Assembly: GCF_023375815.1 (NCBI RefSeq)
Contig: NZ_CP067412.1
Span: forward strand, 248,001 to 312,000
Origin: Pseudomonas sp. HS6
GTDB taxonomy: Bacteria; Pseudomonadota; Gammaproteobacteria; Pseudomonadales; Pseudomonadaceae
Direction: 5' to 3'
Length of the DNA stretch: 64,000 nt
The notes below the pieces were generated by a model. It did not search any database. It saw only the letters and a program-made list of their open reading frames with translations, and was not told the origin of the DNA. Both the position numbers and the translations under genes were made by a program. This document shows, in pieces, positions 46,919-55,302 of this stretch (its first letter is position 1; each line of letters begins with the position of its first letter).

Positions 46919-47137
46919 TCATGATTGGCGGCCAACGCCCCCCAGCCATTTTTTTGCCAGAGTTGTCAGGGTGCTGTTCGGTGCAGATTCCTCCAATGCT
47001 TCATTCAAGGGCAACACCTGGCCCCCGGACAAAAGCCACGCTTGATATTCCAGCCAATCCCTATTGGAAGGATCCTGTGGAACATATGCCAGGTCGCTCA
47101 GACGAAGAACGCCGCTGGCGGTCAATTGATAACTCAT
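46919..47137 (-). CDS. Small tail protein, partner of fibre 5
   Basis: 72 residues. SDLAYVPQDPSNRDWLEYQAWLL is a motif found in small proteins next to phage tail fibres; the rest is acidic then basic. It starts 8 nt after the fibre 5 stop. By position it takes the place of the larger chaperones after fibres 1 to 4. A function in fibre assembly is inference from the repeated gene-pair pattern. Confidence 0.72.
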   Translation of the reverse strand: MSYQLTASGVLRLSDLAYVPQDPSNRDWLEYQAWLLSGGQVLPLNEALEESAPNSTLTTLAKKWLGGVGRQS

Positions 47138-47145
47138 TGTTTCTC

Positions 47146-48345
47146 CTAAAGTTCAGCGTCGGCAGTCCATTCGATCTGCAAGGTCTGGCCGGGCAAGCTG
47201 CCGACCGGAGTAACGGTGGCAAACGAAATGGCGCGCTCCGTCAATCCCTGCAGAACACTGCCGGTACATGGCCCCACGGCCTGATTCCATACTTGATTGC
47301 TGGTATTGCCAGGGCAATACATGACGACGGTAGGTAACACCCTCTTTTGCACCAACATGCCTGTCGTCATCGCGAACTGACCGCTATTAGCAGGCGCCGC
47401 TTGCGTGAACGTTGAAATGCAGGTGTTGGAGCCATTGTTCGCCCGGACCGGTAACCAAGTGGCAAAGGACTTCTCGAAGTAACGCTGGCAAAGCATCAAC
47501 TCTTCAGCCACTGGACGATACTCGAAAGGTGTGGATACCGGCCCCTCCTCCATTTGGATCTGCGCCAGATCCACGGTCTGCAAAACATTCAATGGCAAGT
47601 CGAACGCAAGCCTCACGAAGTTGTTGGCCCCCAGCATCTTCCCGGCAATACCTGGCAGGCGAAATGACGCGCTGTACTTCTTCCACGACGTGCCCAGTTG
47701 AAAGACATCGACCGTTTTTTCAACAGACTCGGAACCTGCGGTACCGAAGTTCTGAGTGACCGACACTCTCAGCTGCCGTGCCGCATCGGACCGCGCCCAG
47801 AATGTTACGGTAGCGGTTTTGCCTGCCAGGGTTCGTACCGATTCGATAGCCTGGGAGATTCTGTGGATCGTGGCTCCAGCTCCCACCTGAGTCTGCTGCC
47901 AACGCAGAAAAAACTGCGGTTCATCGGCAACTTCAGTTTGACCGGGTGCAAAACCCTGCTGAGATATGGCGACTCCTGCACTGCCATTCCAGTCGCAGCG
48001 AAAGCGATCAGCCACATAGCCGCCAATGTTTGGCCCGAGGTTGGTTGGACCGCGTTGCCAGATATCAAACCCGCCATTGATCAGTACGTTCCGGCGATAC
48101 ACCTGCACCGGAAATTGTTGCAGCGGATCGGGCTTCGCCAATTGACGAATCGCCTGCGCCAATTGATCGGTCTGCTGCTCGTCAGGCTTAAGACCGGCGG
48201 CGGTAATCGCGCCGAGAATTTCCTGAGTAACGCTGTTGCCCCAGCTCGCAGGAATCAGCGATCCAGGGGTGCCGGCGATCGCGTCTTCGTCGACGAATCT
48301 GCCGTCGACCAAACCTGACCCCGGAACACTTTTTGGGTAGTCCAT
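47146..48345 (-). CDS. Tail fibre protein 5, carbohydrate-binding type C-terminus
   Basis: 399 residues. The N-terminal about 65 residues (MDYPKSVPGSGLVDGRF, GTPGSLIPASWGNSVTQEIL) are the shared attachment module. From residue about 87 comes NVLINGGFDIWQRGP, then YVADRFRCDW, the start of a carbohydrate-binding-like beta domain common in phage fibres, continuing to QIQMEEGPVSTPFEYRPVAEE. It is the fibre farthest from the baseplate genes. Likely receptor: a surface glycan such as LPS (inference). Confidence 0.88.
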   Translation of the reverse strand: MDYPKSVPGSGLVDGRFVDEDAIAGTPGSLIPASWGNSVTQEILGAITAAGLKPDEQQTDQLAQAIRQLAKPDPLQQFPVQVYRRNVLINGGFDIWQRGPTNLGPNIGGYVADRFRCDWNGSAGVAISQQGFAPGQTEVADEPQFFLRWQQTQVGAGATIHRISQAIESVRTLAGKTATVTFWARSDAARQLRVSVTQNFGTAGSESVEKTVDVFQLGTSWKKYSASFRLPGIAGKMLGANNFVRLAFDLPLNVLQTVDLAQIQMEEGPVSTPFEYRPVAEELMLCQRYFEKSFATWLPVRANNGSNTCISTFTQAAPANSGQFAMTTGMLVQKRVLPTVVMYCPGNTSNQVWNQAVGPCTGSVLQGLTERAISFATVTPVGSLPGQTLQIEWTADAEL

Positions 48346-48391
48346 AATGGTTTTCCTTGATAGTCCGGTTTTGCCACATCGGGCAATCCGC

Positions 48392-48832
48392 TCAGTTGTT
48401 TGCTCGCAGCAGACCTTCCAGCCAATCCGGCTCTACCGGGCGGGCGCGCGCATCCGGAAACTCCGGATCATCGGGCCAGTCGCGCAATGCCTGCCGATAG
48501 GCGAGTAGCTGTTTGAACTCTTCAGTGCGCAGCGTCGTGCCCTCGCCGACTTCCAGCTCTTCCGCGTCACGCCATACCAGCCATTGGGTGTCACGAAGAA
48601 CAGCATTGCGCCATGCGCGTTCATGACTGACCGCAACCTCAGGGGAGATGACCGGATCGATCAGTACGGGTTGCCCGCTGGCACTGGCGCTGATGACCTT
48701 GCCCGTTGCCTGTCCGGCAAACAGTTCGGCGTATTGGGCACGGGTGATTTCCACAGCCCCTTCAGGCGGTTCCGGATAGGGGCTGTCGACCAGATGGAAT
48801 CCGCGTGTCTGTGCGTAAAAGTAAATAGTCAT
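48392..48832 (-). CDS. Tail fibre assembly protein, partner of fibre 4
   Basis: 146 residues. The C-terminal half SHERAWRNAVLRDTQWLVWR through GTTLRTEEFKQLLAYRQALR and DWPDDPEFP is the phage tail assembly chaperone (Caudo_TAP) domain. The N-terminal half (YFYAQTRGFHLVDSPYPEPP, VEITRAQYAELFAGQA) is fibre-specific. Its C-terminal domain is clearly related to the partner of fibre 3 (49797-50264). It starts 2 nt after the fibre 4 stop. Confidence 0.88.
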   Translation of the reverse strand: MTIYFYAQTRGFHLVDSPYPEPPEGAVEITRAQYAELFAGQATGKVISASASGQPVLIDPVISPEVAVSHERAWRNAVLRDTQWLVWRDAEELEVGEGTTLRTEEFKQLLAYRQALRDWPDDPEFPDARARPVEPDWLEGLLRANN

Positions 48833-48834
48833 GG

Positions 48835-49755
48835 TTATCGCCCCCAAACCAATATGCGTCCTGAAATTCCCGGGTCGGGCTTCACGCTTGACGCCAGAAC
48901 ACTGCGAACCCTGGCAACAGCCGTGGTTGTATTGGAAGCTCCCAGGTCGAACGCCCAGACAGTCACGTTGGCGGTGCCCCAACCCGCCGGGTTGGCCTCG
49001 TTCGCGATACCACCGAGGACCGCATTGGGAAACATCGTCGGCAACGACACCGTCATGTTGCCATTTGCATCGGAGCCCCCTACCACCCACTGCACGATCA
49101 AACCGCTGGGAAATTTCTGCCAGCCCGTCGTAGCGAACTGAGCCCCGTAGGCCGCCGAATATTTCAGCGCGGCGGTGCCATAAACCACCCAGACACCGGA
49201 TTCCCGGACAAAGGTCGCACTCTCGCCGGCGTTCATCGTGATCGAACCCAGATAGGCCCCCTGGGGACTGATCTGCGTACCGGTTTTACTGGCAACGGTG
49301 ATCCCTGCCACGTTGCGACAATGCAGGCGGATCGTTGCGCCGCTGGGCAGCGGAACCGCGTCCGGCAGCGTCACCGTGTAAGCAGCAATTCCGCCCAGGC
49401 CGATCGAACAGCCGACATCGGCCACCGTCAGTTGGGCTGCACCGGAAATACCACGCGAACTGGCGGAGCTGCCCAGCGCCCGCTGAACAAACTCGGCGGT
49501 TGCGGCAGAGCGACTGACATCAAATTGTGCAGCTGTCGTGAACAACGCCGGGCTGCGCAATGCGTCTAGCAGTTGATGAGTGTTCCCCTCGTTCGGCGTC
49601 ATGCCGGCGGCCTGGACGACACTGAGAATTTCCTGCGTGACGCCATTGCCCCACGCCGCCGGAATCAGCGAGCCGGGTTTTCCGGCGATCGGTTCCTCAT
49701 CGGCAAACTGTCCATTGACCAGCCCGACGCTGGGCACACTCTTGGGATAGTCCAA
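48835..49755 (-). CDS. Tail fibre protein 4
   Basis: 306 residues. Shared N-terminal module (MDYPKSVPSVGLVNGQF, GKPGSLIPAAWGNGVTQEIL, about residues 1-65), then a middle region with TAEFVQRALGSSASSRGISG. The C-terminal part forms a Gly/Thr/Val-rich beta domain (AYTVTLPDAVPLPSGATIRL, LIVQWVVGGSDANGNMTVSL). That QW...G....N..V..P pattern is typical of phage side-fibre tips. Co-transcribed with its chaperone. Confidence 0.88.
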   Translation of the reverse strand: MDYPKSVPSVGLVNGQFADEEPIAGKPGSLIPAAWGNGVTQEILSVVQAAGMTPNEGNTHQLLDALRSPALFTTAAQFDVSRSAATAEFVQRALGSSASSRGISGAAQLTVADVGCSIGLGGIAAYTVTLPDAVPLPSGATIRLHCRNVAGITVASKTGTQISPQGAYLGSITMNAGESATFVRESGVWVVYGTAALKYSAAYGAQFATTGWQKFPSGLIVQWVVGGSDANGNMTVSLPTMFPNAVLGGIANEANPAGWGTANVTVWAFDLGASNTTTAVARVRSVLASSVKPDPGISGRILVWGR

Positions 49756-49796
49756 GGTTTATCTCCTTATCTGAAAACTTGGGTTGCGTGATGGCG

Positions 49797-50264
49797 TCAG
49801 CCAGTCTGACCGGCCAGCCAATGCGGCGCTGATGGCCGCGAAACGGAGGAAGGAAATGCGCCGGAGTCTGGCCAGTCGCGCAAGGCCTGGCGGTACTCGA
49901 GCAGTTCCAGATATTGCTGGGCCTTGAGTGTTGTCCCGCGTCCCAGTTCCTGCTCGTCGCGATGGCGGGTGACCCGCCATTCGGTGGTAGCCAGTGCGGA
50001 CTGACGCCAGGTACGCTCCGCCATCAGAGGCTCGTTGTCTTCGAATACGGAGAGCGTGGTGACAGCAGGGGTTTGCGGTTCGTATGCAGGCTCGACAGCG
50101 GGAGGTGTCTCGACCATTCGCGCGCCGATTTCGATATTCGTGCCAACGGGCACCGGCACCATCGCCGCGACGAAAGCAGGTGCGAACAGTTGCTCGATCG
50201 CGAAGTCACCGGTGTCGATCACTTCGACCGCGACACCGTTTTCAATACGTGCATAACGGGCCAT
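49797..50264 (-). CDS. Tail fibre assembly protein, partner of fibre 3
   Basis: 155 residues. ARYARIENGVAVEVIDTGDF at the N-terminus and the Caudo_TAP-like C-terminal domain TWRQSALATTEWRVTRHRDE, GTTLKAQQYLELLEYRQALR and DWPD. It overlaps the fibre 3 stop by one base (ATG/TAA region at 50264), so it is translationally coupled to it. Confidence 0.88.
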   Translation of the reverse strand: MARYARIENGVAVEVIDTGDFAIEQLFAPAFVAAMVPVPVGTNIEIGARMVETPPAVEPAYEPQTPAVTTLSVFEDNEPLMAERTWRQSALATTEWRVTRHRDEQELGRGTTLKAQQYLELLEYRQALRDWPDSGAFPSSVSRPSAPHWLAGQTG

Positions 50265-51190
50265 TACTCGTACTCCCAGATTTCACAGAAAGCGTTACCG
50301 CCCACCCCACCCGGATACGCAACGGATGCGCTGTTGGAGCAAGCCCCGCCACCACCCGAACCACGGGAACCCGAGTTGGCATTCATATTTGCCCCTGTGA
50401 ACGGAGCCCCTCCATCAAACTGGCTTGCACCACCGTAGCCCGACAGCAGACCCCAGTTGGCATTGCTCATGGCATAACCACCTGGCTGACCACGCGCACC
50501 AGTAAGATTCCCGCCAGAAACCGATTGCCCACCCGTACCGCCCTGAACACAACCGGACGAAGTTCCCGTCAGCACGATCGACAGGCTTTGCCCACCGGCA
50601 CCTCCCGCAACGCTCATGTAGCTGCCGAAGGAGGCACCGCCGCCCGACACGCCCATCGCAGTGCGTGCAGCACCACCGGCGCCCAGTGAAACAGGAACGC
50701 CGGCCTGCATCTCCGCCGTCACATCGAACAGGCTTTCGCCATAAGCCCCTGCACCACCACCGCCGCCGAGGCTTTGATAAGTTGCGGCTACAAGCGCACA
50801 TCCCCCACCCGATCCACCCGCCCCGACCAGCCGCACGCGAATCCGCTTGGCTCTCGGGTTCGGCTTGTAAACCGTGATGCCGACCGCGTCGATCTGCCGG
50901 ACCGCCAGCAACCGTCCCACGGCATCGGTGATGCCGTAGCCTGCCAGCGTGGTCGGGGTGTTCTTCAGTTTGGTAAAGTCGACCAGCGCGCCAATGGCCG
51001 TTGCCAATTGGTTGGTTTTCGTCTCATCCGGCGTCAGTCCGGCAGCCTTGATGGCATTGAGAATTTCTTGCGTGACACTGTTGCCCCAGGCGGCGGGGAT
51101 CAACGATCCGGGCGTGCCGGCAACCGGGTTTTCATCGATAAAACCACCGTCGACCAGGCCGACGCCGGGGATGCTTTTCGGATAATCCAT
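50264..51190 (-). CDS. Tail fibre protein 3, Gly-rich tip
   Basis: 308 residues. Shared N-terminal module (MDYPKSIPGVGLVDGGF, GTPGSLIPAAWGNSVTQEIL). Residues 80-100 read NTPTTLAGYGITDAVGR, a phage fibre repeat motif. From about 125 it is dominated by Gly runs (GAGGSGGGCALVAA, SLGGGGGAGAYGES, GSRGSGGGG). Such polyglycine-rich domains form the receptor-binding tips of T2/S16-type adhesins and some tailocin fibres. Cysteines near the end may cross-link. Confidence 0.87.
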   Translation of the reverse strand: MDYPKSIPGVGLVDGGFIDENPVAGTPGSLIPAAWGNSVTQEILNAIKAAGLTPDETKTNQLATAIGALVDFTKLKNTPTTLAGYGITDAVGRLLAVRQIDAVGITVYKPNPRAKRIRVRLVGAGGSGGGCALVAATYQSLGGGGGAGAYGESLFDVTAEMQAGVPVSLGAGGAARTAMGVSGGGASFGSYMSVAGGAGGQSLSIVLTGTSSGCVQGGTGGQSVSGGNLTGARGQPGGYAMSNANWGLLSGYGGASQFDGGAPFTGANMNANSGSRGSGGGGACSNSASVAYPGGVGGNAFCEIWEYE

Positions 51191-51212
51191 TGCACTGCTC
51201 CCTGTGCGGTAA

Positions 51213-51779
51213 TCAGCGGGTTACGGTTGCGCCGGGCACAGCCGGCCAAGTGATTTCTTCCGGGAAACCGGCCTGTTTTTCGATGCGGTTCAGCTCGACG
51301 CTGTAGAGTTTCCATTCGATCAAATGCAGTTGTTCGTCGTGGCTGGCATCGCCGATGTCTTCGGCGTATTGCAGAGGCGCAATGCGCAGCACTGCGTCGC
51401 GAAGCAGCGTGTCGCGCTTTTCCAGCGCCTGCTGGCTGATGTTGAGCAATCGGGCTTGCTGATCCGGTTGCCAGGCGTTTTCGCGCCACACGTGGAATTC
51501 CCCGGGCCAAGGCTGCGCTGTCAAGGTATCGGGTAACTCGCCCAACTCATTCCAGATCTGTTGCCCGCCACCCTCCTTGCGAAAGACCGGACCACGTCGA
51601 TCAATCACCTCTCGCGGTACACCATTGATCAACGCCCAGATGCGACCGGTTTCAGGCGCGGGTAATTCAAACGACAACTCAACCGCGTTGCTGGGCAGTT
51701 GAATACCGATACCGGGCGTCACGAAAAACTCGACAGGCCCGGACAAGGCGCCCGAGCCGTCAAACAGATAATTGAACAT
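51213..51779 (-). CDS. Tail fibre assembly protein, partner of fibre 2
   Basis: 188 residues from ATG 51779 with GAGGTG upstream. FNYLFDGSGALSGPVEFFVTP at the start, then RIWALINGVPREVIDRRGPVF; the C-terminal helical part LLRDAVLRIAPLQYAEDIGD, then EWKLYSVELNRIEKQAGFP, resembles tail fibre assembly (Tfa-like) proteins. It begins 7 nt after the fibre 2 stop. Unrelated in detail to the partners of fibres 3 and 4. Confidence 0.85.
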   Translation of the reverse strand: MFNYLFDGSGALSGPVEFFVTPGIGIQLPSNAVELSFELPAPETGRIWALINGVPREVIDRRGPVFRKEGGGQQIWNELGELPDTLTAQPWPGEFHVWRENAWQPDQQARLLNISQQALEKRDTLLRDAVLRIAPLQYAEDIGDASHDEQLHLIEWKLYSVELNRIEKQAGFPEEITWPAVPGATVTR

Positions 51780-51786
51780 AGGCACC

Positions 51787-52881
51787 TCAGATGAGTTTGA
51801 TACGGCCGGGATAGGCGATGTTGCGAGGGCGAGACTTGAAGGCTAATAGCAGCGCATTGGCAGTATCTCGCTGGTAGCTCGTACCGGCGGGGAAGACAGG
51901 GCCACCGTTGATTAGTCCAGACACGTATTGGGGTTCTTCGCGGGTATCGGCACCGAAACCCGTCAGGGCGTCCGACCACCACGCCCCAACCGCCCCTGCA
52001 CCATTTGCACCCATGGCATACGAATGAGTCGACCCGACCTGAAAGGAGCCCATGGCACGACCTGTATCCACGCCACGGCCCTCGTCCAGAACCCGTAAAA
52101 ACTCGCCTCGCCCTTCCGGCCCACGGAAGGTCGCCGCGCCATCGCCCGACGTCCATTTACCTTCGTTGCCCGCGCGCGCGGCTTCGGTGCCCAACATTCC
52201 GGATAGCTGAGCGTGATCCCACAGCCACGGCCACTCGACACGCTTCATGACCGTGCCGTTGAGCGCGCCGTAACCACCGGGGCTGAGCAACGTTGTCGTC
52301 TCGAAAAACGGCCGGCCAAGGGGGGTGTTGTCAAATCGACCGACCGGCCACCAGCTACCGGCAGCATCGCTGCGCAACTGCCACCAGTCGCCGCCGCCCA
52401 TCAACACCAGAAACGGGTAGCCGCTGGGTGACAGGTGAGTGTGAAAACGAATGCGGTCGGAACCCGACGCCTGAACGATCAAGCGGTTGCCGCTGTTGTC
52501 CATGCGCCGAACAATCACATCGCGTATACCCAGCGAGGCGTTCGCCGGCGGCAACGTCACCGTCACGGCACTGGAACCGCCATCGATCAGTACCAGGCCC
52601 AGCTCCGAGTCGGCCAGCGTCTTGGAAGCCGCCAGCCGCGTGACTACCGAACGCATCGGACTGGCGTTACCGACAATCGACTGAATGGCCTTGAACAACT
52701 GCCCGGTATCAGCCTCGGCGGCAGTCATCCCGGCGCCGGTGATCACGTTGAGAATCTCTTGTGTAACGCCGTTGCCCCAAACCGCCGGTATCAACGACCC
52801 GGGGGTTCCCGCCACCGGGTTTTCATCGACGAAGCGGCCATTGACCAGGCCGACGCTGGGGACGCTCTTTGGATAATCCAT
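51787..52881 (-). CDS. Tail fibre protein 2, collar-like C-terminus
   Basis: 364 residues from ATG 52881 with AGAGGAAC upstream; the open frame extends further but without family similarity. Shared N-terminal module (MDYPKSVPSVGLVNGRF, GTPGSLIPAVWGNGVTQEIL). The middle part has SSAVTVTLPPANASLGIRDV, a carbohydrate-free stalk-like domain. The C-terminal third resembles tail-collar fibre tips: GEFLRVLDEGRGVDTGRAMG and the ending SRPRNIAYPGRIKLI. Confidence 0.88.
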   Translation of the reverse strand: MDYPKSVPSVGLVNGRFVDENPVAGTPGSLIPAVWGNGVTQEILNVITGAGMTAAEADTGQLFKAIQSIVGNASPMRSVVTRLAASKTLADSELGLVLIDGGSSAVTVTLPPANASLGIRDVIVRRMDNSGNRLIVQASGSDRIRFHTHLSPSGYPFLVLMGGGDWWQLRSDAAGSWWPVGRFDNTPLGRPFFETTTLLSPGGYGALNGTVMKRVEWPWLWDHAQLSGMLGTEAARAGNEGKWTSGDGAATFRGPEGRGEFLRVLDEGRGVDTGRAMGSFQVGSTHSYAMGANGAGAVGAWWSDALTGFGADTREEPQYVSGLINGGPVFPAGTSYQRDTANALLLAFKSRPRNIAYPGRIKLI

Positions 52882-52973
52882 TGGATGTTCGTTCCTCTTG
52901 AATGAAAAATGAAACGTGGCTGCACGCGGGCTTTTGGCTTGTTCAACGGCGGGCGCAAACGCTTCTGTTCCTG

Positions 52974-53003
52974 AAAATAAAAAGCCCACAACGAAGTGGG
53001 CTT
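52974..53003 (-). terminator. Hairpin terminator after fibre-1 partner gene
   Basis: On the minus strand AAGCCCAC-TTCGTT-GTGGGCTT is followed by TTTATTTTC. It lies between pair 1 and pair 2 of the fibre genes. Confidence 0.8.
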
Positions 53004-53021
53004 GGGTGAAGCGTGTTGCGA

Positions 53022-53537
53022 TTACAGGTTCGAGTTGGCCGTCAGTTCACGAATGGCCTGCAGCGCCTCATCGGCGGCAGCGCGAGCCTGATCCATCTGG
53101 CTCTTGTTCGCGTACGCACGGATCTGGCTCTTGGCTTTCAGGCGCACGGTTCGCAGGGTCAGCAGGTTCTCGCTGAGTTGGGCAGCCTTGTCGAGGATCT
53201 GCTCGGCCGACTGTTTCGCCGACCGGCCCTTGGCAACCCAGGCAGCGACGGACAACGGCACTTCCTTTTTCGGGTAACCGGCGTCCTGAAAGGCCTGAGC
53301 ATCGATGGCCGCCTGGGCGTACTCGAGGGCTTTGAGCGGATCACCGGCCAGCGCGGTGCGGGCGCTGTCGGCGACGGCATCGACCCGGGTGCACAGGCGT
53401 TCGGTTTCCTGCTGTTCCAGCAGCGCGACTTTCTCGGGATTGACGACCCACTGCTCACCGTCCCAGTCGTGGGCGGCGGATGGTTGCGCAGGACGCAACT
53501 CGCCATCGATCTGATGAAGTTCCTGAATAACGATCAT
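53022..53537 (-). CDS. Tail fibre assembly-like protein, partner of fibre 1
   Basis: 171 residues from ATG 53537, overlapping the fibre 1 stop by 4 nt. IQELHQIDGELRPAQPSAA and the helical C-terminal region LKALEYAQAAIDAQAFQDAG, then VPLSVAAWVAKGRSAKQSAE and a long basic/Ala helix. This is typical of small proteins following R-tail fibres. A chaperone role is inferred by position. Confidence 0.82.
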   Translation of the reverse strand: MIVIQELHQIDGELRPAQPSAAHDWDGEQWVVNPEKVALLEQQETERLCTRVDAVADSARTALAGDPLKALEYAQAAIDAQAFQDAGYPKKEVPLSVAAWVAKGRSAKQSAEQILDKAAQLSENLLTLRTVRLKAKSQIRAYANKSQMDQARAAADEALQAIRELTANSNL

Positions 53538-54691
53538 CGAATGAGCTCCCACGACAGCTGCACGTTCACAGCTTCGCTAAAGTTGATCGGAATACCGGCG
53601 ATGTAATCGGTCACCGGATGGCTCTTGATGCCCATGCTCAGCAACAGTTCATCGCTGTCGGCGCTGGCCTGTGCCAAGTTGTGTTCGGCCTGATAGGACT
53701 GCCAGAGCGAGCGCACATTGGCGTGATCGAAACTGGCGGTCAGTGTCGAGACCGTAACGTCATTGACGATGTTGCTAGTGAAGATGACGCACGGTTGTGC
53801 AGTGGCAGGATTCCAGCCCCCTGCATTATTGAAAACGCCTGTTGATACGGGCGAAAGGTAGCTGTAGTTGCCGCCCGCCCATCCAGTTGAAGGAAACGCA
53901 ACCGTCGTAATGGCGGTCGACGAAGGCGTCGGGTTACCCACCACCAGCCGTGCAGCGCGGGCATGAGGATCCAGCGGCAGAAACACTGCCCCCGTGCCGT
54001 TGAGCGTCTGCGTCCAGGTCAGGCGTGCCCGGTTGTAGATCGCGCGCACCGCCGGCACCGAACCTGGCGCGCCAGTGACCACCCAGGCCAGACATATGTC
54101 CAGCACAGAACTCTGGAAACCACCGCCGGCAGCACCGTTGAGCGTGCCCTTCAGGGAGTCCGGCGTCACGTCATAGATAGTCCCGCGCTGGGTATAGAAA
54201 CTCAGTACACCGCCAATCACCTGCGCCCGCAGAAAGTAGTGGGAGCTGGGCAACAGGTCAGCGCTGCTCCAGGCCGGGGTCACGCAAGTGCGAGAGCGTC
54301 CCAACTGACCGGCCACCACTTCCTGGCCAATACTGACGTAGATACCCGCCGGCACCGATACCCGCCCGCCGCTGGTCGAAGCCGCAGCCGGAGTGATCGG
54401 CATCCGCGCATCCGTCGTGGCAACGGTCGGCAAAGGCAACGCCGCCAACGGCAACGCCAGATCCTGATTCCAGCCCTTGGCCGTCACCGTCTGAATCGCC
54501 TGCAACAACTGATCGTATTTCTTCTCGTCCGGGGTCAGATCCCCAGCCTTGATCACGCTGAGAATTTCCTGCGTGACACTGTTGCCCCAGTCCGCCGGAA
54601 TCAACGACCCCGGCGTGCCGGTCAGCGGGTTTTCATCGACAAACTTCCCATTCACCAGACCGGCGCTGGGCACACTCTTCGGATAATCCAT
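53534..54691 (-). CDS. Tail fibre protein 1
   Basis: 385 residues, the fibre next to the baseplate genes. Shared N-terminal module (MDYPKSVPSAGLVNGKF, GTPGSLIPADWGNSVTQEIL) to about residue 65. Then a large beta-rich region (SVPAGIYVSIGQEVVAGQLG, FYTQRGTIYDVTP, SVLDICLAWVVTGAPGSVP) and a C-terminal end HPVTDYIAGIPINFSEAVNV. I do not recognise the receptor-binding domain. Confidence 0.87.
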   Translation of the reverse strand: MDYPKSVPSAGLVNGKFVDENPLTGTPGSLIPADWGNSVTQEILSVIKAGDLTPDEKKYDQLLQAIQTVTAKGWNQDLALPLAALPLPTVATTDARMPITPAAASTSGGRVSVPAGIYVSIGQEVVAGQLGRSRTCVTPAWSSADLLPSSHYFLRAQVIGGVLSFYTQRGTIYDVTPDSLKGTLNGAAGGGFQSSVLDICLAWVVTGAPGSVPAVRAIYNRARLTWTQTLNGTGAVFLPLDPHARAARLVVGNPTPSSTAITTVAFPSTGWAGGNYSYLSPVSTGVFNNAGGWNPATAQPCVIFTSNIVNDVTVSTLTASFDHANVRSLWQSYQAEHNLAQASADSDELLLSMGIKSHPVTDYIAGIPINFSEAVNVQLSWELIR

Positions 54692-54702
54692 TGCGTTATT
54701 CC

Positions 54703-55302
54703 CTAGTCATAGTTGATGTGCACCTTGGTATGCGCCGGTGCCGCCCGGTGGATCATGCATTCGAGCGCCGAGCCCGGATTGACGCCGAAGCGCTCGCCCC
54801 AGTAACTCGCACCGAAACGCCGGCCGAGCAGCAGGCGGCCGCCGGTGTTGAGCGTCCACATGAACTGCGCTTCCCAGGTGCCCCAATGCGCGGCGCCGAA
54901 ACGCGAACGGCCCATGCGCGGGGCTTCGAGCTCGGTGATGGTGGCGTTGGGGTAACCCTGGCTTCTGGCGATTTCCAGGTAGTAACCGATGGCCTGGCTG
55001 CCGACGGCCAGCAAGCGGCGGCGCACGGCGAGGCGTCGGTCATCGAACAGCGGCGTTGCGCCCAGGCACGGGTCGGGCAGGTTCATCACCTGTTCCCAGT
55101 CCGGCACCAGTTCGCTGACGCCGGCCGGGTCCATCTCGTTGAGCAGGTCGGCGGCGCGAGCATCGAGGCGTGCCAGTTCGACGGCGACGCCCTGCAGCAC
55201 TTCCTCAAGCTCCGGCACCCGCTCCGGATCCCATGCCGGCCCACTGGGCAGCAGTGCTCGAAGCTGCGCCTGGTATTGCGCGGCGGTTCTTATGCCCCCC
55301 AT
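54703..55302 (-). CDS. YmfQ/DUF2313-family tail protein (Mu gp48-like)
   Basis: 199 residues. The start ATG 55302 has GGAGG six bases upstream. YQAQLRALLPSGPAWDPERV, VSELVPDWEQVMNLPDPCLG and LEIARSQGYPNATITELEAP are the signatures of YmfQ proteins, which sit at the baseplate between gp47 and the fibres. It overlaps the baseplate J gene by 13 nt and ends 12 nt before fibre 1. Confidence 0.92.
   Translation of the reverse strand: MGGIRTAAQYQAQLRALLPSGPAWDPERVPELEEVLQGVAVELARLDARAADLLNEMDPAGVSELVPDWEQVMNLPDPCLGATPLFDDRRLAVRRRLLAVGSQAIGYYLEIARSQGYPNATITELEAPRMGRSRFGAAHWGTWEAQFMWTLNTGGRLLLGRRFGASYWGERFGVNPGSALECMIHRAAPAHTKVHINYD

Noticed and set aside
53534..54691. Fibre array considered as a shufflon with invertible tips
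   Set aside because: All five genes point the same way with complete starts and partners; no inverted tip fragments and no site-specific recombinase gene are visible in the window.
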